From the NCBI GenBank assembly GCA_016784425.1, contig JADHUQ010000048.1:1-13875 (forward strand): DNA of 13,875 nucleotides, read 5' to 3'. Shown here piece by piece: positions 1-7,602 of this stretch; positions within the stretch are counted from its first letter, which is position 1, and each line of letters starts with the position of its first letter. The DNA is from Candidatus Delongbacteria bacterium (lineage in GTDB: Bacteria > CAIWAD01 > BS150m-G50). A program made the translations under genes and the position numbers. Below the pieces are notes generated by a model that was not told the origin of the DNA, did no database searches, and saw nothing but the letters and a program-made list of their open reading frames with translations.

Positions 1-1
1 A

Positions 2-3000
2 TCCGATTGGTCTGCTGGCGAAGTAGTGGAGATGTATGACATCTGGCTGGAACCGGGTGATTATAACTTCCATCTGGAACGGTACCCCAGTGGTGTTGCA
101 GATCTGGACATGGCTCTGTATTACTTCGACAGCCCACCTTACTGCGGTGGGCGAACCGATCACTTCATAAATGCCCGTTCGCAGAATATCGGCAACACCG
201 TGGATGAGTCGTTCTGGGCCCCGGTCAGCGAGGCGGGCTGGTATGGACTTGTCGTCAGCTCTCGCAATAACGGCTATGGTGAGTTCAGGTTGCATATCCA
301 CCCGGATGGGAGCTGGAGTGGAGATGTTTCAACCGACTGGCACGATCCCACTAACTGGCACAGCGGAAGTGTACCCAATTCCTCTACGGATGTCATTATT
401 ACTGCCGGACGTCCCAACTACCCGATTCTTGAGGGTGCCAGCGGATACTGTGATGGTCTGGAGTTGAAACCGGGTGCCTCCCTGACACTGAACCACGATC
501 TGTATGTTGGTGGTCACGCCCATATCGCCGGCGATCTGCATATGGCGCTGACCTCGGCTTATCTCTATGCCAGCCAACATTTATACTGTGAAGCAGGTTG
601 TGATCTGGATATGGCCGCCGGAACCGAGATCCGCCTGTCCGGTAATCTGATCGTCGAAGAGGGTGCTCTGGTGGATCCTCAGGCAGGATCATTTATCTTC
701 GAGGGCTTCGAGGGTGCCGGAATCCAGAACCATGACAACCGCACCTCTTTTCATAACATAGAAAACCATAAGGACTACTATCCACTACACTTCAGCAGTT
801 TCTGCACCGAGGATTTCACTATAACCGGTAACCTGATCCTGCTTAATAACACCACACTGGAGGGTGATTCTCCGCACCGTGTCACTTTGAATGGCGGAAT
901 CTACAAGCTGCCGGGGTCATTTTTCTACTTCGAAGACGGGGAGTTCATTTTTGAAAACTCCACTTCCAATCTCACTCCGGATCCGATGGATTACTTCCAC
1001 AATCTGACTCTGATAGACAGTGAAATATCCCTGCAGAGTGATCTGTATGTAAATGGTGATCTTAATACTATCTCCGGGAATCTTAACCTCTGGTCCTACC
1101 AACTCTACCTGCAGGGTGACTGGAATAATCATGCGGGTGCGGGGGTGTTAGGAACCACTACTACCGGCACAGTAGCTTTCTACGGGATAGATGAGGATCA
1201 GTCGCTGATCGGTGACACTGACATTCCTACCCTGCTCCTGCAGAACTGGTTCGGCGAACTCTACTGTCCCTCCGGGACGATCAACTGCGAAAACTGGCAC
1301 TGGAGCCTGGGAACTCTGCACATCGACGGTGCTGTTTTTACTGCTGATGATATTGTTACCTCAACACTCCAGGGAGCATACATCGTCGACGCGGGTGAGT
1401 TGAATCTCCATCAGGATGAAACTGATTATGTGGATCTCAACGCCAGTATAGATATCAGCGGTGGTTTCATGCGGGTATACGGTGGCTACGCCATCGACAG
1501 CTACTGGCCTTACACCCAGAACGCCTCTATCACGATGAGCGGCGGTGTACTCGATTTCGTGGACAACGGTATCTATCTGTATGATGGTGCTTATACCCTG
1601 ACCGATATCATAACCGGCGGTACGATCCGCACCGGCGGCAATTTCACCGGATTGCGGCATGATTTTAACCCGGGTGGCGGAACCATAGAGCTCTACGGTG
1701 GCAGTGATGCCCAACTGGGACATGGCATCGGTAGCAGCTTTCACGATGTGCTGGTCAACAAGGGAACCGCAATGTTGGATCGCGGACCTGTTGTTCAACC
1801 GGAGAAGGGAAAAAAGAACCGTAAAGATGTACGTGACACTATGGCTGAGCAAATCATCCGCTACCGTCACGACGGCAGCTCCTACCCGGTTGACCGGATG
1901 AGCACAGTTACTGTCGTCTCGACGCTGGATATCGACGATGATCTGGTTTTCCAGGACGGATTCTTTGTCCCTGACGCCAATGTGGTGGATATGGACGGTG
2001 ACTTCGATATTTACGGAACGCTGATGATAGATAGTGAGGATTACATCCGGGTGGGAACCGATATTTTCTGGCGGGATGGTTCCCAGTGCAGTGCGCAGGG
2101 GGGCGAGATCCACTGTGAAGGGGGCTGGATTTTTTATGACGGCTGCAATGTCCCGCTGCAATCGGTAGTAACCGTTTACATGGATGGGACCGGTCCCGGC
2201 GAGATTCATAACTACAGCCACAGTCTCAATGCAAGATTTGGTGAGCTGGTGATCGACAAGTTTCAGGGGGGAAGGGTATCTCTGGCCGAATCAGGATATC
2301 CCATAGAGGCGGTTCAGTTAAGATGTACACCCAGCGACACCATCTTTGGGGGAAGCTCTACACTGGAGGTGGATAGCCTTCTCCTTTTAGAGACAGGCTC
2401 AGCGTTTATCGGGGGGAACGGTGGCAATGTGACCTGCGATGATATCACCATAGCTGGATTACTGGATCTGGGTGAGGGAATACTGACAGTACATGACAAT
2501 TTTCTGCTCGATGCTGGTGGCAGCCTGAATCTCGCTGGAGGCCAGGTGCTGTGTGACCGTGCTTATACCGGTAACTTCATGAGTATTGCCGGTGCACTCA
2601 ACTTCAGTGAAGGCCTGTTCCAGGTTGTCAATGAGGGACTCCAGTTTGGCGGGGGCACTTACAGCAACATCTCTGGAGGTATTATACGTCTCGGTTGGGG
2701 GCTGCGCGCGCTCTACGAAAATGGCCTGCAACCGTCAGGTGGTACAGTGGAGTTCACCGGTGCCAGTTATCCCACCATTGAATGTAACAATGGTAACTAC
2801 CTGCACGATCTGACCATAGATAAGAGTGGTGGCATGGTCTACACCATGTATCCCTTGACTCTGAACGGTGATCTGCACCTCATCAACCGCACCCTCAACG
2901 CCCAGGGCAATGACCTGACCATCGGTGGTGACCTGCTGATCGAACCTGGCGGGCAGTTGGATCCGGATGAGGGAACTGTGTCGGTGGGTTTAAACTGGAC

Positions 3001-5035
3001 CAACCTGCGGGGTGCTATCGGTTTCATCGAAACCAATTCCAGCGTCACCTTCACCGGAGATATGCCTGCCTCGATCAATAACGCAGAAACCTTCCACAAC
3101 CTGAATGTAGACAAACCGACTGCAGTCGGTTATTTCTTTGAGATACCGGATGCTCTCACCATCGATGTCCTGGGTGATCTGCAACTGTACACCGGTCCGC
3201 TGATGCTCCATGATGCTGTGACGCTGGATGTCGCCGGCGATATCCATATCTACAGTGGTGCCGGTCTTTGCGCCTACCCGCTCTACAACGGTATTGAAAT
3301 TGAGATTGGCGGGAGCCTGTTCAACTACAATTCCACTTACGATTACCGGGTCGGTTTCAATCCCGGCACCTCACTGGTCACCTTCAACGGCACCGGGGAT
3401 CAGTACATAGAAACCTGGCCGACCGCGGAGTTCTGGGATCTGACTATTGACAAACCCTCCGGAACACTGATCAAGGATTGCAACCTGTGGATACAGCATG
3501 ATTTCAACTTCCTGGCGGGTAGTTGGGATAGTTACAACCAGCCGGAGGTAATCCATACCTTTGAGGGGGATCTCTACCAGGCCGCAGCAGCTGATCTTTT
3601 CGATCCCTATGCCACTTTCTATCTCACCGGGACAGCCGAACAGCTGATTGACCTGCAGGGGAGTTACCAGTTCGCGGATCTTATCCTCTACAAGGGTGAA
3701 CCGGTACTGCAGCAGGTGCTGACACCCTCGCTTGCCGGGAAGGAGGCCGCTCACACGGAACAGGAGCGCTCCGAACCGGTTATCCTGCAACATGATCTCA
3801 CTGTTAGTGGTGGTGACCTGGTGATCGAAAATGGTACCCTGCAGCTGAATGGCTATACCTTGACCGCGGATGGTGGGGAGGAACTGACGGTCTATGAAGA
3901 TGGAATCCTCAATCTATCCCCCGGATCACAGCTGCTGCTGGGAGACCTGATGTATCTGTTTGTCACGGGGCGACTGGAACTGCTCGGCAGTGAGGCGGAG
4001 CCGGCAGTGCTCAGTCACGCCGCCAGCGGTCACTATTTCTGTGATATCACGGGGGGGGGTACCCTCAGTGCCGAACATGCGTTGTTTGAGTATATGGGAA
4101 CAGCGGGTATCAACATCGATTACAGTGGTAATCTTGACCCGGTGCATACTCTGCACCACTGCACCTTCCAGCAGGGACCGATGTTTGGGACGCTGTTGCA
4201 GATTAACACCACTCAGGCTGGTCTGGTGATCAACGGGGCACATTTCCCGGACAACAGCTGGAACGGGATGTTCAATGTATCACGCTACCTTCCCCAGCCG
4301 CCGTTTGAAACCGTGACTTTTGCCGGTGCTACCGGTGGCTTTGCCGGTGTAGCCTGGGAAGACGATCCCGACGGACTCATCGACTGGACCAGCGGTGGTG
4401 ATCCCGACCTCCAGGTGACTGATCTCTACTGGAGTGACACTGCACCCTATGTCGTAGACTATGTGGAACTGCACTACACCATCACCAACAGTGGTGATGC
4501 ACCCAGTGGGCAGTCCACTCTCGGCCTCTACTACGATCTGGCAGTTCCACCCACCGTTGGTGATACACCGGATGAAACCCTGATCATCAGCAGTATCGCA
4601 CCGGCGGAAGCCTTCAGCTCCTCCATCTGGGTAACCAGTCTGGATGCCGCAGAGTGGTCCTCCTGGCTCCTGGCCGACTGTCTGGGGGAGATTGTTGAAA
4701 GCAATGAGGGGAACAACTACGGTGGTCCGGGAGCGATCAGCTGGCTACCGCTGCCGGCTGTAGACGACCTGGAAATCAGCTACGATCCAGACTACTACAT
4801 GGCAACGCTGACCTGGAGCTACCCGATCTGGGTCCAGTATTTCAACATCTATCGCGGCACAACACCTTACTTCACCCCGGGACTGGAGAACCTGATCGCC
4901 AGCCAGATTGAAACCACTTACATCGATGACGATCTGCCGGATGAATACTTCTACCAGGTTACAGCTGTACGGGAGTGGGTGGTGGCTACCGGTGAAGAGT
5001 TGCCACTCGAACAACAGATTCCGTTGGATCGTTAA
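2..5035 (+). CDS. Giant secreted beta-helix protein with CARDB and fibronectin-III C-terminal domains (5' partial)
   Basis: The frame is open from the first bases, so the N-terminus and any signal peptide lie outside the window; 1677 residues remain. Visible residues 1-100 resemble a PPC/jelly-roll domain (LEPGDYNFHLE, DLDMALYYF). Next comes the W..NW..G..P....DVII motif (nt about 336-400), common at the start of beta-helix regions in FCB secreted proteins. Residues about 110-1460 are short Gly/Asn/Asp-rich beta-strand repeats. A recurring module of the type F-H-D-L-T-I-D-K followed by L-x-V-x-G-D-L is seen near nt 1000, 1738, 2234, 2798, 3091, 3430 and 3670. Residues about 1467-1580 look like CARDB (DLQVTDLYWSDT, YTITNSGDAPSG, ESNEGNNYGGPG), and about 1586-1670 like fibronectin III (ATLTWSYP, FNIYRGTTPYF, YFYQVTAV). 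There is no YPNPFNP sorting domain at the end. It is probably a surface adhesin or structural protein; the specific function is not recognised. Two charged insertions interrupt the helix (see findings). Confidence 0.85.
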   Translation, partial: SDWSAGEVVEMYDIWLEPGDYNFHLERYPSGVADLDMALYYFDSPPYCGGRTDHFINARSQNIGNTVDESFWAPVSEAGWYGLVVSSRNNGYGEFRLHIHPDGSWSGDVSTDWHDPTNWHSGSVPNSSTDVIITAGRPNYPILEGASGYCDGLELKPGASLTLNHDLYVGGHAHIAGDLHMALTSAYLYASQHLYCEAGCDLDMAAGTEIRLSGNLIVEEGALVDPQAGSFIFEGFEGAGIQNHDNRTSFHNIENHKDYYPLHFSSFCTEDFTITGNLILLNNTTLEGDSPHRVTLNGGIYKLPGSFFYFEDGEFIFENSTSNLTPDPMDYFHNLTLIDSEISLQSDLYVNGDLNTISGNLNLWSYQLYLQGDWNNHAGAGVLGTTTTGTVAFYGIDEDQSLIGDTDIPTLLLQNWFGELYCPSGTINCENWHWSLGTLHIDGAVFTADDIVTSTLQGAYIVDAGELNLHQDETDYVDLNASIDISGGFMRVYGGYAIDSYWPYTQNASITMSGGVLDFVDNGIYLYDGAYTLTDIITGGTIRTGGNFTGLRHDFNPGGGTIELYGGSDAQLGHGIGSSFHDVLVNKGTAMLDRGPVVQPEKGKKNRKDVRDTMAEQIIRYRHDGSSYPVDRMSTVTVVSTLDIDDDLVFQDGFFVPDANVVDMDGDFDIYGTLMIDSEDYIRVGTDIFWRDGSQCSAQGGEIHCEGGWIFYDGCNVPLQSVVTVYMDGTGPGEIHNYSHSLNARFGELVIDKFQGGRVSLAESGYPIEAVQLRCTPSDTIFGGSSTLEVDSLLLLETGSAFIGGNGGNVTCDDITIAGLLDLGEGILTVHDNFLLDAGGSLNLAGGQVLCDRAYTGNFMSIAGALNFSEGLFQVVNEGLQFGGGTYSNISGGIIRLGWGLRALYENGLQPSGGTVEFTGASYPTIECNNGNYLHDLTIDKSGGMVYTMYPLTLNGDLHLINRTLNAQGNDLTIGGDLLIEPGGQLDPDEGTVSVGLNWTNLRGAIGFIETNSSVTFTGDMPASINNAETFHNLNVDKPTAVGYFFEIPDALTIDVLGDLQLYTGPLMLHDAVTLDVAGDIHIYSGAGLCAYPLYNGIEIEIGGSLFNYNSTYDYRVGFNPGTSLVTFNGTGDQYIETWPTAEFWDLTIDKPSGTLIKDCNLWIQHDFNFLAGSWDSYNQPEVIHTFEGDLYQAAAADLFDPYATFYLTGTAEQLIDLQGSYQFADLILYKGEPVLQQVLTPSLAGKEAAHTEQERSEPVILQHDLTVSGGDLVIENGTLQLNGYTLTADGGEELTVYEDGILNLSPGSQLLLGDLMYLFVTGRLELLGSEAEPAVLSHAASGHYFCDITGGGTLSAEHALFEYMGTAGINIDYSGNLDPVHTLHHCTFQQGPMFGTLLQINTTQAGLVINGAHFPDNSWNGMFNVSRYLPQPPFETVTFAGATGGFAGVAWEDDPDGLIDWTSGGDPDLQVTDLYWSDTAPYVVDYVELHYTITNSGDAPSGQSTLGLYYDLAVPPTVGDTPDETLIISSIAPAEAFSSSIWVTSLDAAEWSSWLLADCLGEIVESNEGNNYGGPGAISWLPLPAVDDLEISYDPDYYMATLTWSYPIWVQYFNIYRGTTPYFTPGLENLIASQIETTYIDDDLPDEYFYQVTAVREWVVATGEELPLEQQIPLDR
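4051..4059 (+). repeat. G9 homopolymer inside the giant protein gene
   Basis: Nine consecutive G bases lie in frame (ACG GGG GGG GGT, encoding T-G-G-G at residues about 1350-1353). It is the longest G run noticed in the gene; others at about 2098-2103, 2266-2271 and 2411-2416 have six. A one-base slip would shift the frame before the CARDB and fibronectin-III domains. Whether it varies cannot be told from one sequence. Confidence 0.9.
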
Positions 5036-5059
5036 CAGAGAAGAATTGTCTTGAAACTG

Positions 5060-5084
5060 AAGGGGTGCCGGTCACCCCTTTTTT
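5060..5084 (+). terminator. Rho-independent terminator of the giant protein gene
   Basis: A perfect 8-bp stem (AAGGGGTG, 5060-5067; CACCCCTT, 5073-5080) encloses a CCGGT loop and runs into six T's (5079-5084). It sits 25 bp after the stop codon at 5035, so the upstream gene ends its transcript here and the VIT-VWA gene needs its own promoter. Confidence 0.9.
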
Positions 5085-5098
5085 ACTCCCCCACCGCC

Positions 5099-5114
5099 TG
5101 GCACGTTTCTTGCA
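5099..5114 (+). promoter_or_regulatory. Sigma-54 (RpoN) type -24/-12 promoter
   Basis: TGGCACGTTTCTTGCA matches the sigma-54 consensus TGGCAC-N5-TTGCA exactly, with the invariant GG and GC elements separated by 10 bases and the preferred flanking bases (C before TGG, G after CAC, A after TTGCA). It lies just after the upstream terminator and points towards the VIT-VWA gene. The predicted start near 5125 would give an untranslated leader of about 370 nt. Known sigma-54 promoters need an ATP-driven enhancer-binding activator; no activator gene is in this window. The call rests on motif match and position only. Confidence 0.6.
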
Positions 5115-5120
5115 AGAAAC
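5105..5120. promoter_or_regulatory. Perfect 16-bp palindrome overlapping the -12 element
   Basis: GTTTCTTGCAAGAAAC reads the same on both strands and covers the spacer and -12 element of the sigma-54 match. It could be a dimeric repressor site, or the symmetry could be coincidental given that TTGCAA is itself palindromic. Confidence 0.35.
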
Positions 5121-5371
5121 TGAGTCAAGGGAAAGAGTGGGAATTTTGTAGTCCGACTTCGCGTGTTCCCACCGCTCTCCACCGCTCAGCTCTTCTGAAC
5201 TGATACAGGTGCTTGCAGAACAGCTTCAGGTATACGACCGGTTCCAGCACAGGCAGGCGTCATGTATCAGACTCATCACTCAATCAGGCTTGATCGGACT
5301 AACGCTGCGAGCCACCTTTTTCTGAACCTGCACACCGTCTCCCTGGTATCAGCTCTCCAACGAAAACAAAA

Positions 5372-5407
5372 CCTGCTGTTGTGTCTGTTTTTGTAGACAA
5401 CAGCTGG
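5372..5407 (+). other. Hairpin in the presumed leader of the VIT-VWA gene
   Basis: GCTGTTGT (5375-5382) pairs with ACAACAGC (5397-5404) around a 14-nt loop. CC/GG pairs outside a T-T mismatch (5372-5373 with 5406-5407) extend it. It is 90-120 nt before the start codon and has no T-tract, so it is not a typical terminator. It could be leader structure or a protein-binding site. Confidence 0.4.
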
Positions 5408-5427
5408 AATTGATGTTCACTTTTCGA

Positions 5428-5445
5428 ATTTGATCAAAATCAAAT
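5428..5445. promoter_or_regulatory. Short inverted repeat, possible operator
   Basis: ATTTGAT-CAAA-ATCAAAT is a 7-bp inverted repeat with a 4-base centre. It overlaps a 10-bp perfect palindrome TTTGATCAAA (5429-5438) about 60 bp upstream of the start codon. No regulator can be named. Confidence 0.3.
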
Positions 5446-5484
5446 ATCCACGCCCACCCATTGAAGGTAACCTTAAACCAAACC

Positions 5485-5490
5485 TGGAGG
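5485..5490 (+). promoter_or_regulatory. Ribosome binding site deciding the VIT-VWA start
   Basis: TGGAGG lies 5 nt before the ATG at 5496. The longer reading from a TTG at 5430 has no such site and would put 22 charged or polar residues before a good signal peptide, so 5496 is preferred. Confidence 0.75.
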
Positions 5491-5495
5491 TTATC

Positions 5496-7562
5496 ATGAG
5501 ACATGGATGCTTTTTGGGAATTGGCGCGCTTTTGTGTGCTACGGTTCTGATGGCCAACGGTGTGGCCATCGTTGATTTCGAAAGCGGGGATTACCTCCCG
5601 CTGCTGGAAAGCCGGGTCGTGGTAGAGGTTGAAAACCAGGTGGCGATGACAACCACCAACCTGCTGTTTGTAAACGATCGACCACAACCACAACAGGTAG
5701 TCTTCGGTTTTCCCCTGCAGGAGACAGCCAGTGCTACCGGGCTGCGCTGGTATCAGCATGGCATCTGGACTGAAGCGGCTTTTTCCCCGGTACCACCTGA
5801 TTCGACACCGGGCGGCGGCAATATTTTTCCACTACTCCAGCAGCACCTGGGGGAGACACCGCTCTATTTTGAGCTCACTGAACCGCTGCAGTGCGATTCC
5901 AGCCTGATCATCCAGCTCATGTATGTAGAGCTGCTGGACTATGCCTACGGGCAGGTGCAATTCAGTTATCCTAACAATCTCAATCTTATCCAGAACGAAC
6001 CGCTGATACTCCAGTCGCTGGAGTTACACCTCAGCTCGGAGCGGACTATAACCAGCCTGGAGCTGTTGAGCGGGCAGGCAGCGGAAATCCAGATTAATCC
6101 TCACCAGGCCTCCCTGATCAGCCAGCAGCATAATCAATCCGCCACGCAAGATTACCTGGTGGCCTACAGCCTCAGCCTGGATGAACTGGGTTTGTTCGGT
6201 TTCAGCAGCTGGCTGCCGGACAGCCTGGTGTATGATGATGGCCCCCATGGCTTCTTCATGTTTGTGGCGGAACCGGAACCGGATTCACTGGTGCAGGTGA
6301 TGGACAAGGTTTTCACCCTGATCATTGATCATTCCGGCAGTATGGCCGGCAGCAAAATGGTACAGGCGAGAGCGGCGGCCAGCTTTATTGTGGAGCACCT
6401 GAACGAGGGGGACGATTTCAATGTGATCGGCTTCGATACCTACATTTACCCCTTTCAAAACGAGCATGTCCCTTACAACTCTGTTAACGAGGCGGAAGCA
6501 CTGGCTTTCATTGACGACCTCGACGCATATGGCTGGACCAACATTTCAGGCGCTTTCGAAGTAGCGATTCCTCAGTTTGACACGGTAAACGACAGCACTG
6601 CCAACATTATCGTTTTTTTTACCGATGGCATGCCCACCTGGGGTGAAACCGGTACTGAAGAGATCCTGCAGATTATCGAGGACCTGCAAAACGCCAACGA
6701 ATCTATCGTGAATATTTATACTTTCGGTGTCGGTCATGATGTCAATCACCAGCTGCTCAGCCTGATCGCCCAGCACAATCGTGGCCTGGCTTCATTCCTG
6801 GAGGATGAGGATCTGGAGGAGATGATCACTGAGTTCTACCTCACTATCCGCAACCCCGTTCTGCTGGAGACATCACTATCGATTACACCGGCGGTCGCCT
6901 TTGAATTGTTCCCTGATCCGCTGCCGAACCTCTATGTTGGTCACCAGATGCTGGTTGTCGGACGGTACAACGAAGCGCTGCCGGTGGAGATCAGTCTCGC
7001 CGGAAATACTTTCGGGCAGCCGGTTGAATACAGTTACCCCCTCACGCTGGCCGACAGTACATTGACCCGGTATCAGTTTCTCACCAAGGTCTGGGCGAAG
7101 CTGAAGATCGAGGATCTGCTGGTGGATTACTATGCTCTGGATCCCGCTTCACCACAGGCTGAAGAGCTGATGGAGGAGATAATCGCCCTCAGTCTGATGT
7201 GGGGCGTACTGACCCCATTTACCGGGTTCACCGAGCCGGAACTGGTTGCTGAGTTTGAACCGGAAGATCAATTGCCGGTACGCTATGAGTTGCTGGGGAA
7301 CTACCCCAATCCGTTCAATCCGCTGACCACAATCCGTATCCGGATAAATCAACCACTGCAGCAGTTGGTGGAAGTGCGGATCTACAATATTCTGGGGGAG
7401 TTGGTCAGAACCTTGATGCTGCAGGTCGACGGTGCAGGGGATTATGAAGTAGTCTGGGATGGCAAACTGTCCGGTGGGGAGGCTGCACCATCAGGTATGT
7501 ATATCTACCTGGTCGATTTCGGTGACGCTTTGCTGGCAGCTCGTATGACCCTGCTCAGGTGA
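5496..7562 (+). CDS. Secreted VIT-VWA domain protein with T9SS type A sorting domain
   Basis: This 688-residue protein starts with a signal peptide (MRHGCFLGIGALLCATVLMANG). Residues about 24-150 fit the VIT fold of inter-alpha-trypsin inhibitor heavy chains (VVVEVENQVAMTTTNLLFVN, QQVVFGFPLQ). Residues about 272-455 are a VWA domain with a complete metal-ion adhesion site: D278-H-S280-G-S282, T348 (GWTNISG) and D377 (FFTDGMPTW). Metal-dependent ligand binding is therefore plausible. After a beta-rich linker, residues about 598-688 form a FlgD-Ig-like sorting domain beginning LLGNYPNPFNPLTT and ending with a basic residue, so export across the outer membrane by T9SS and surface attachment or release is inferred. 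It follows a terminator and a sigma-54-like promoter, and its stop is 40 bp from the convergent M48 gene. The ligand is unknown. Confidence 0.9.
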   Translation: MRHGCFLGIGALLCATVLMANGVAIVDFESGDYLPLLESRVVVEVENQVAMTTTNLLFVNDRPQPQQVVFGFPLQETASATGLRWYQHGIWTEAAFSPVPPDSTPGGGNIFPLLQQHLGETPLYFELTEPLQCDSSLIIQLMYVELLDYAYGQVQFSYPNNLNLIQNEPLILQSLELHLSSERTITSLELLSGQAAEIQINPHQASLISQQHNQSATQDYLVAYSLSLDELGLFGFSSWLPDSLVYDDGPHGFFMFVAEPEPDSLVQVMDKVFTLIIDHSGSMAGSKMVQARAAASFIVEHLNEGDDFNVIGFDTYIYPFQNEHVPYNSVNEAEALAFIDDLDAYGWTNISGAFEVAIPQFDTVNDSTANIIVFFTDGMPTWGETGTEEILQIIEDLQNANESIVNIYTFGVGHDVNHQLLSLIAQHNRGLASFLEDEDLEEMITEFYLTIRNPVLLETSLSITPAVAFELFPDPLPNLYVGHQMLVVGRYNEALPVEISLAGNTFGQPVEYSYPLTLADSTLTRYQFLTKVWAKLKIEDLLVDYYALDPASPQAEELMEEIIALSLMWGVLTPFTGFTEPELVAEFEPEDQLPVRYELLGNYPNPFNPLTTIRIRINQPLQQLVEVRIYNILGELVRTLMLQVDGAGDYEVVWDGKLSGGEAAPSGMYIYLVDFGDALLAARMTLLR
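6613..6620 (+). repeat. T8 homopolymer in the VWA coding region
   Basis: Eight consecutive T's encode V-F-F just before the Thr-Asp of the third adhesion-site motif (FFTDG). Slippage here would remove the rest of the VWA domain and the sorting domain. Runs of this length also occur by chance in Phe-rich strands. Confidence 0.85.
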
Positions 7563-7602
7563 ATCTGCCCGGGGTTAGGAGACCACTTACTTCATGCGTG
7601 GT

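Larger units (their letters stand above)
5085..5495. other. Non-coding stretch between the giant protein gene and the VIT-VWA gene
   Basis: About 410 bp without a convincing gene. It holds the sigma-54 type promoter (5099-5114), a long-loop inverted repeat GTGGGAA/TTCCCAC (5137-5143 and 5166-5172), two hairpin-forming repeats nearer the gene (5372-5407, 5428-5445) and a ribosome binding site. A start-less open frame at 5152-5325 reads as a helical Gln/Leu-rich peptide (see findings). If the sigma-54 match is used, most of this stretch is the 5' leader of the VIT-VWA mRNA or a separate small RNA. Confidence 0.6.

Noticed and set aside
1361..2221. Minus-strand open frame of 286 codons inside the first giant gene
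   Set aside because: It lies wholly opposite the well-supported beta-helix frame, has no signal, domain or ribosome binding site, and its composition (many V, H and I) is that of an antisense shadow of Asp/Gly/Asn-rich coding DNA.
5430..5495. Upstream TTG start for the VIT-VWA protein
   Set aside because: It overlaps the palindrome at 5428-5445, has no ribosome binding site, and would bury the signal peptide; ATG at 5496 has TGGAGG 5 nt before it.
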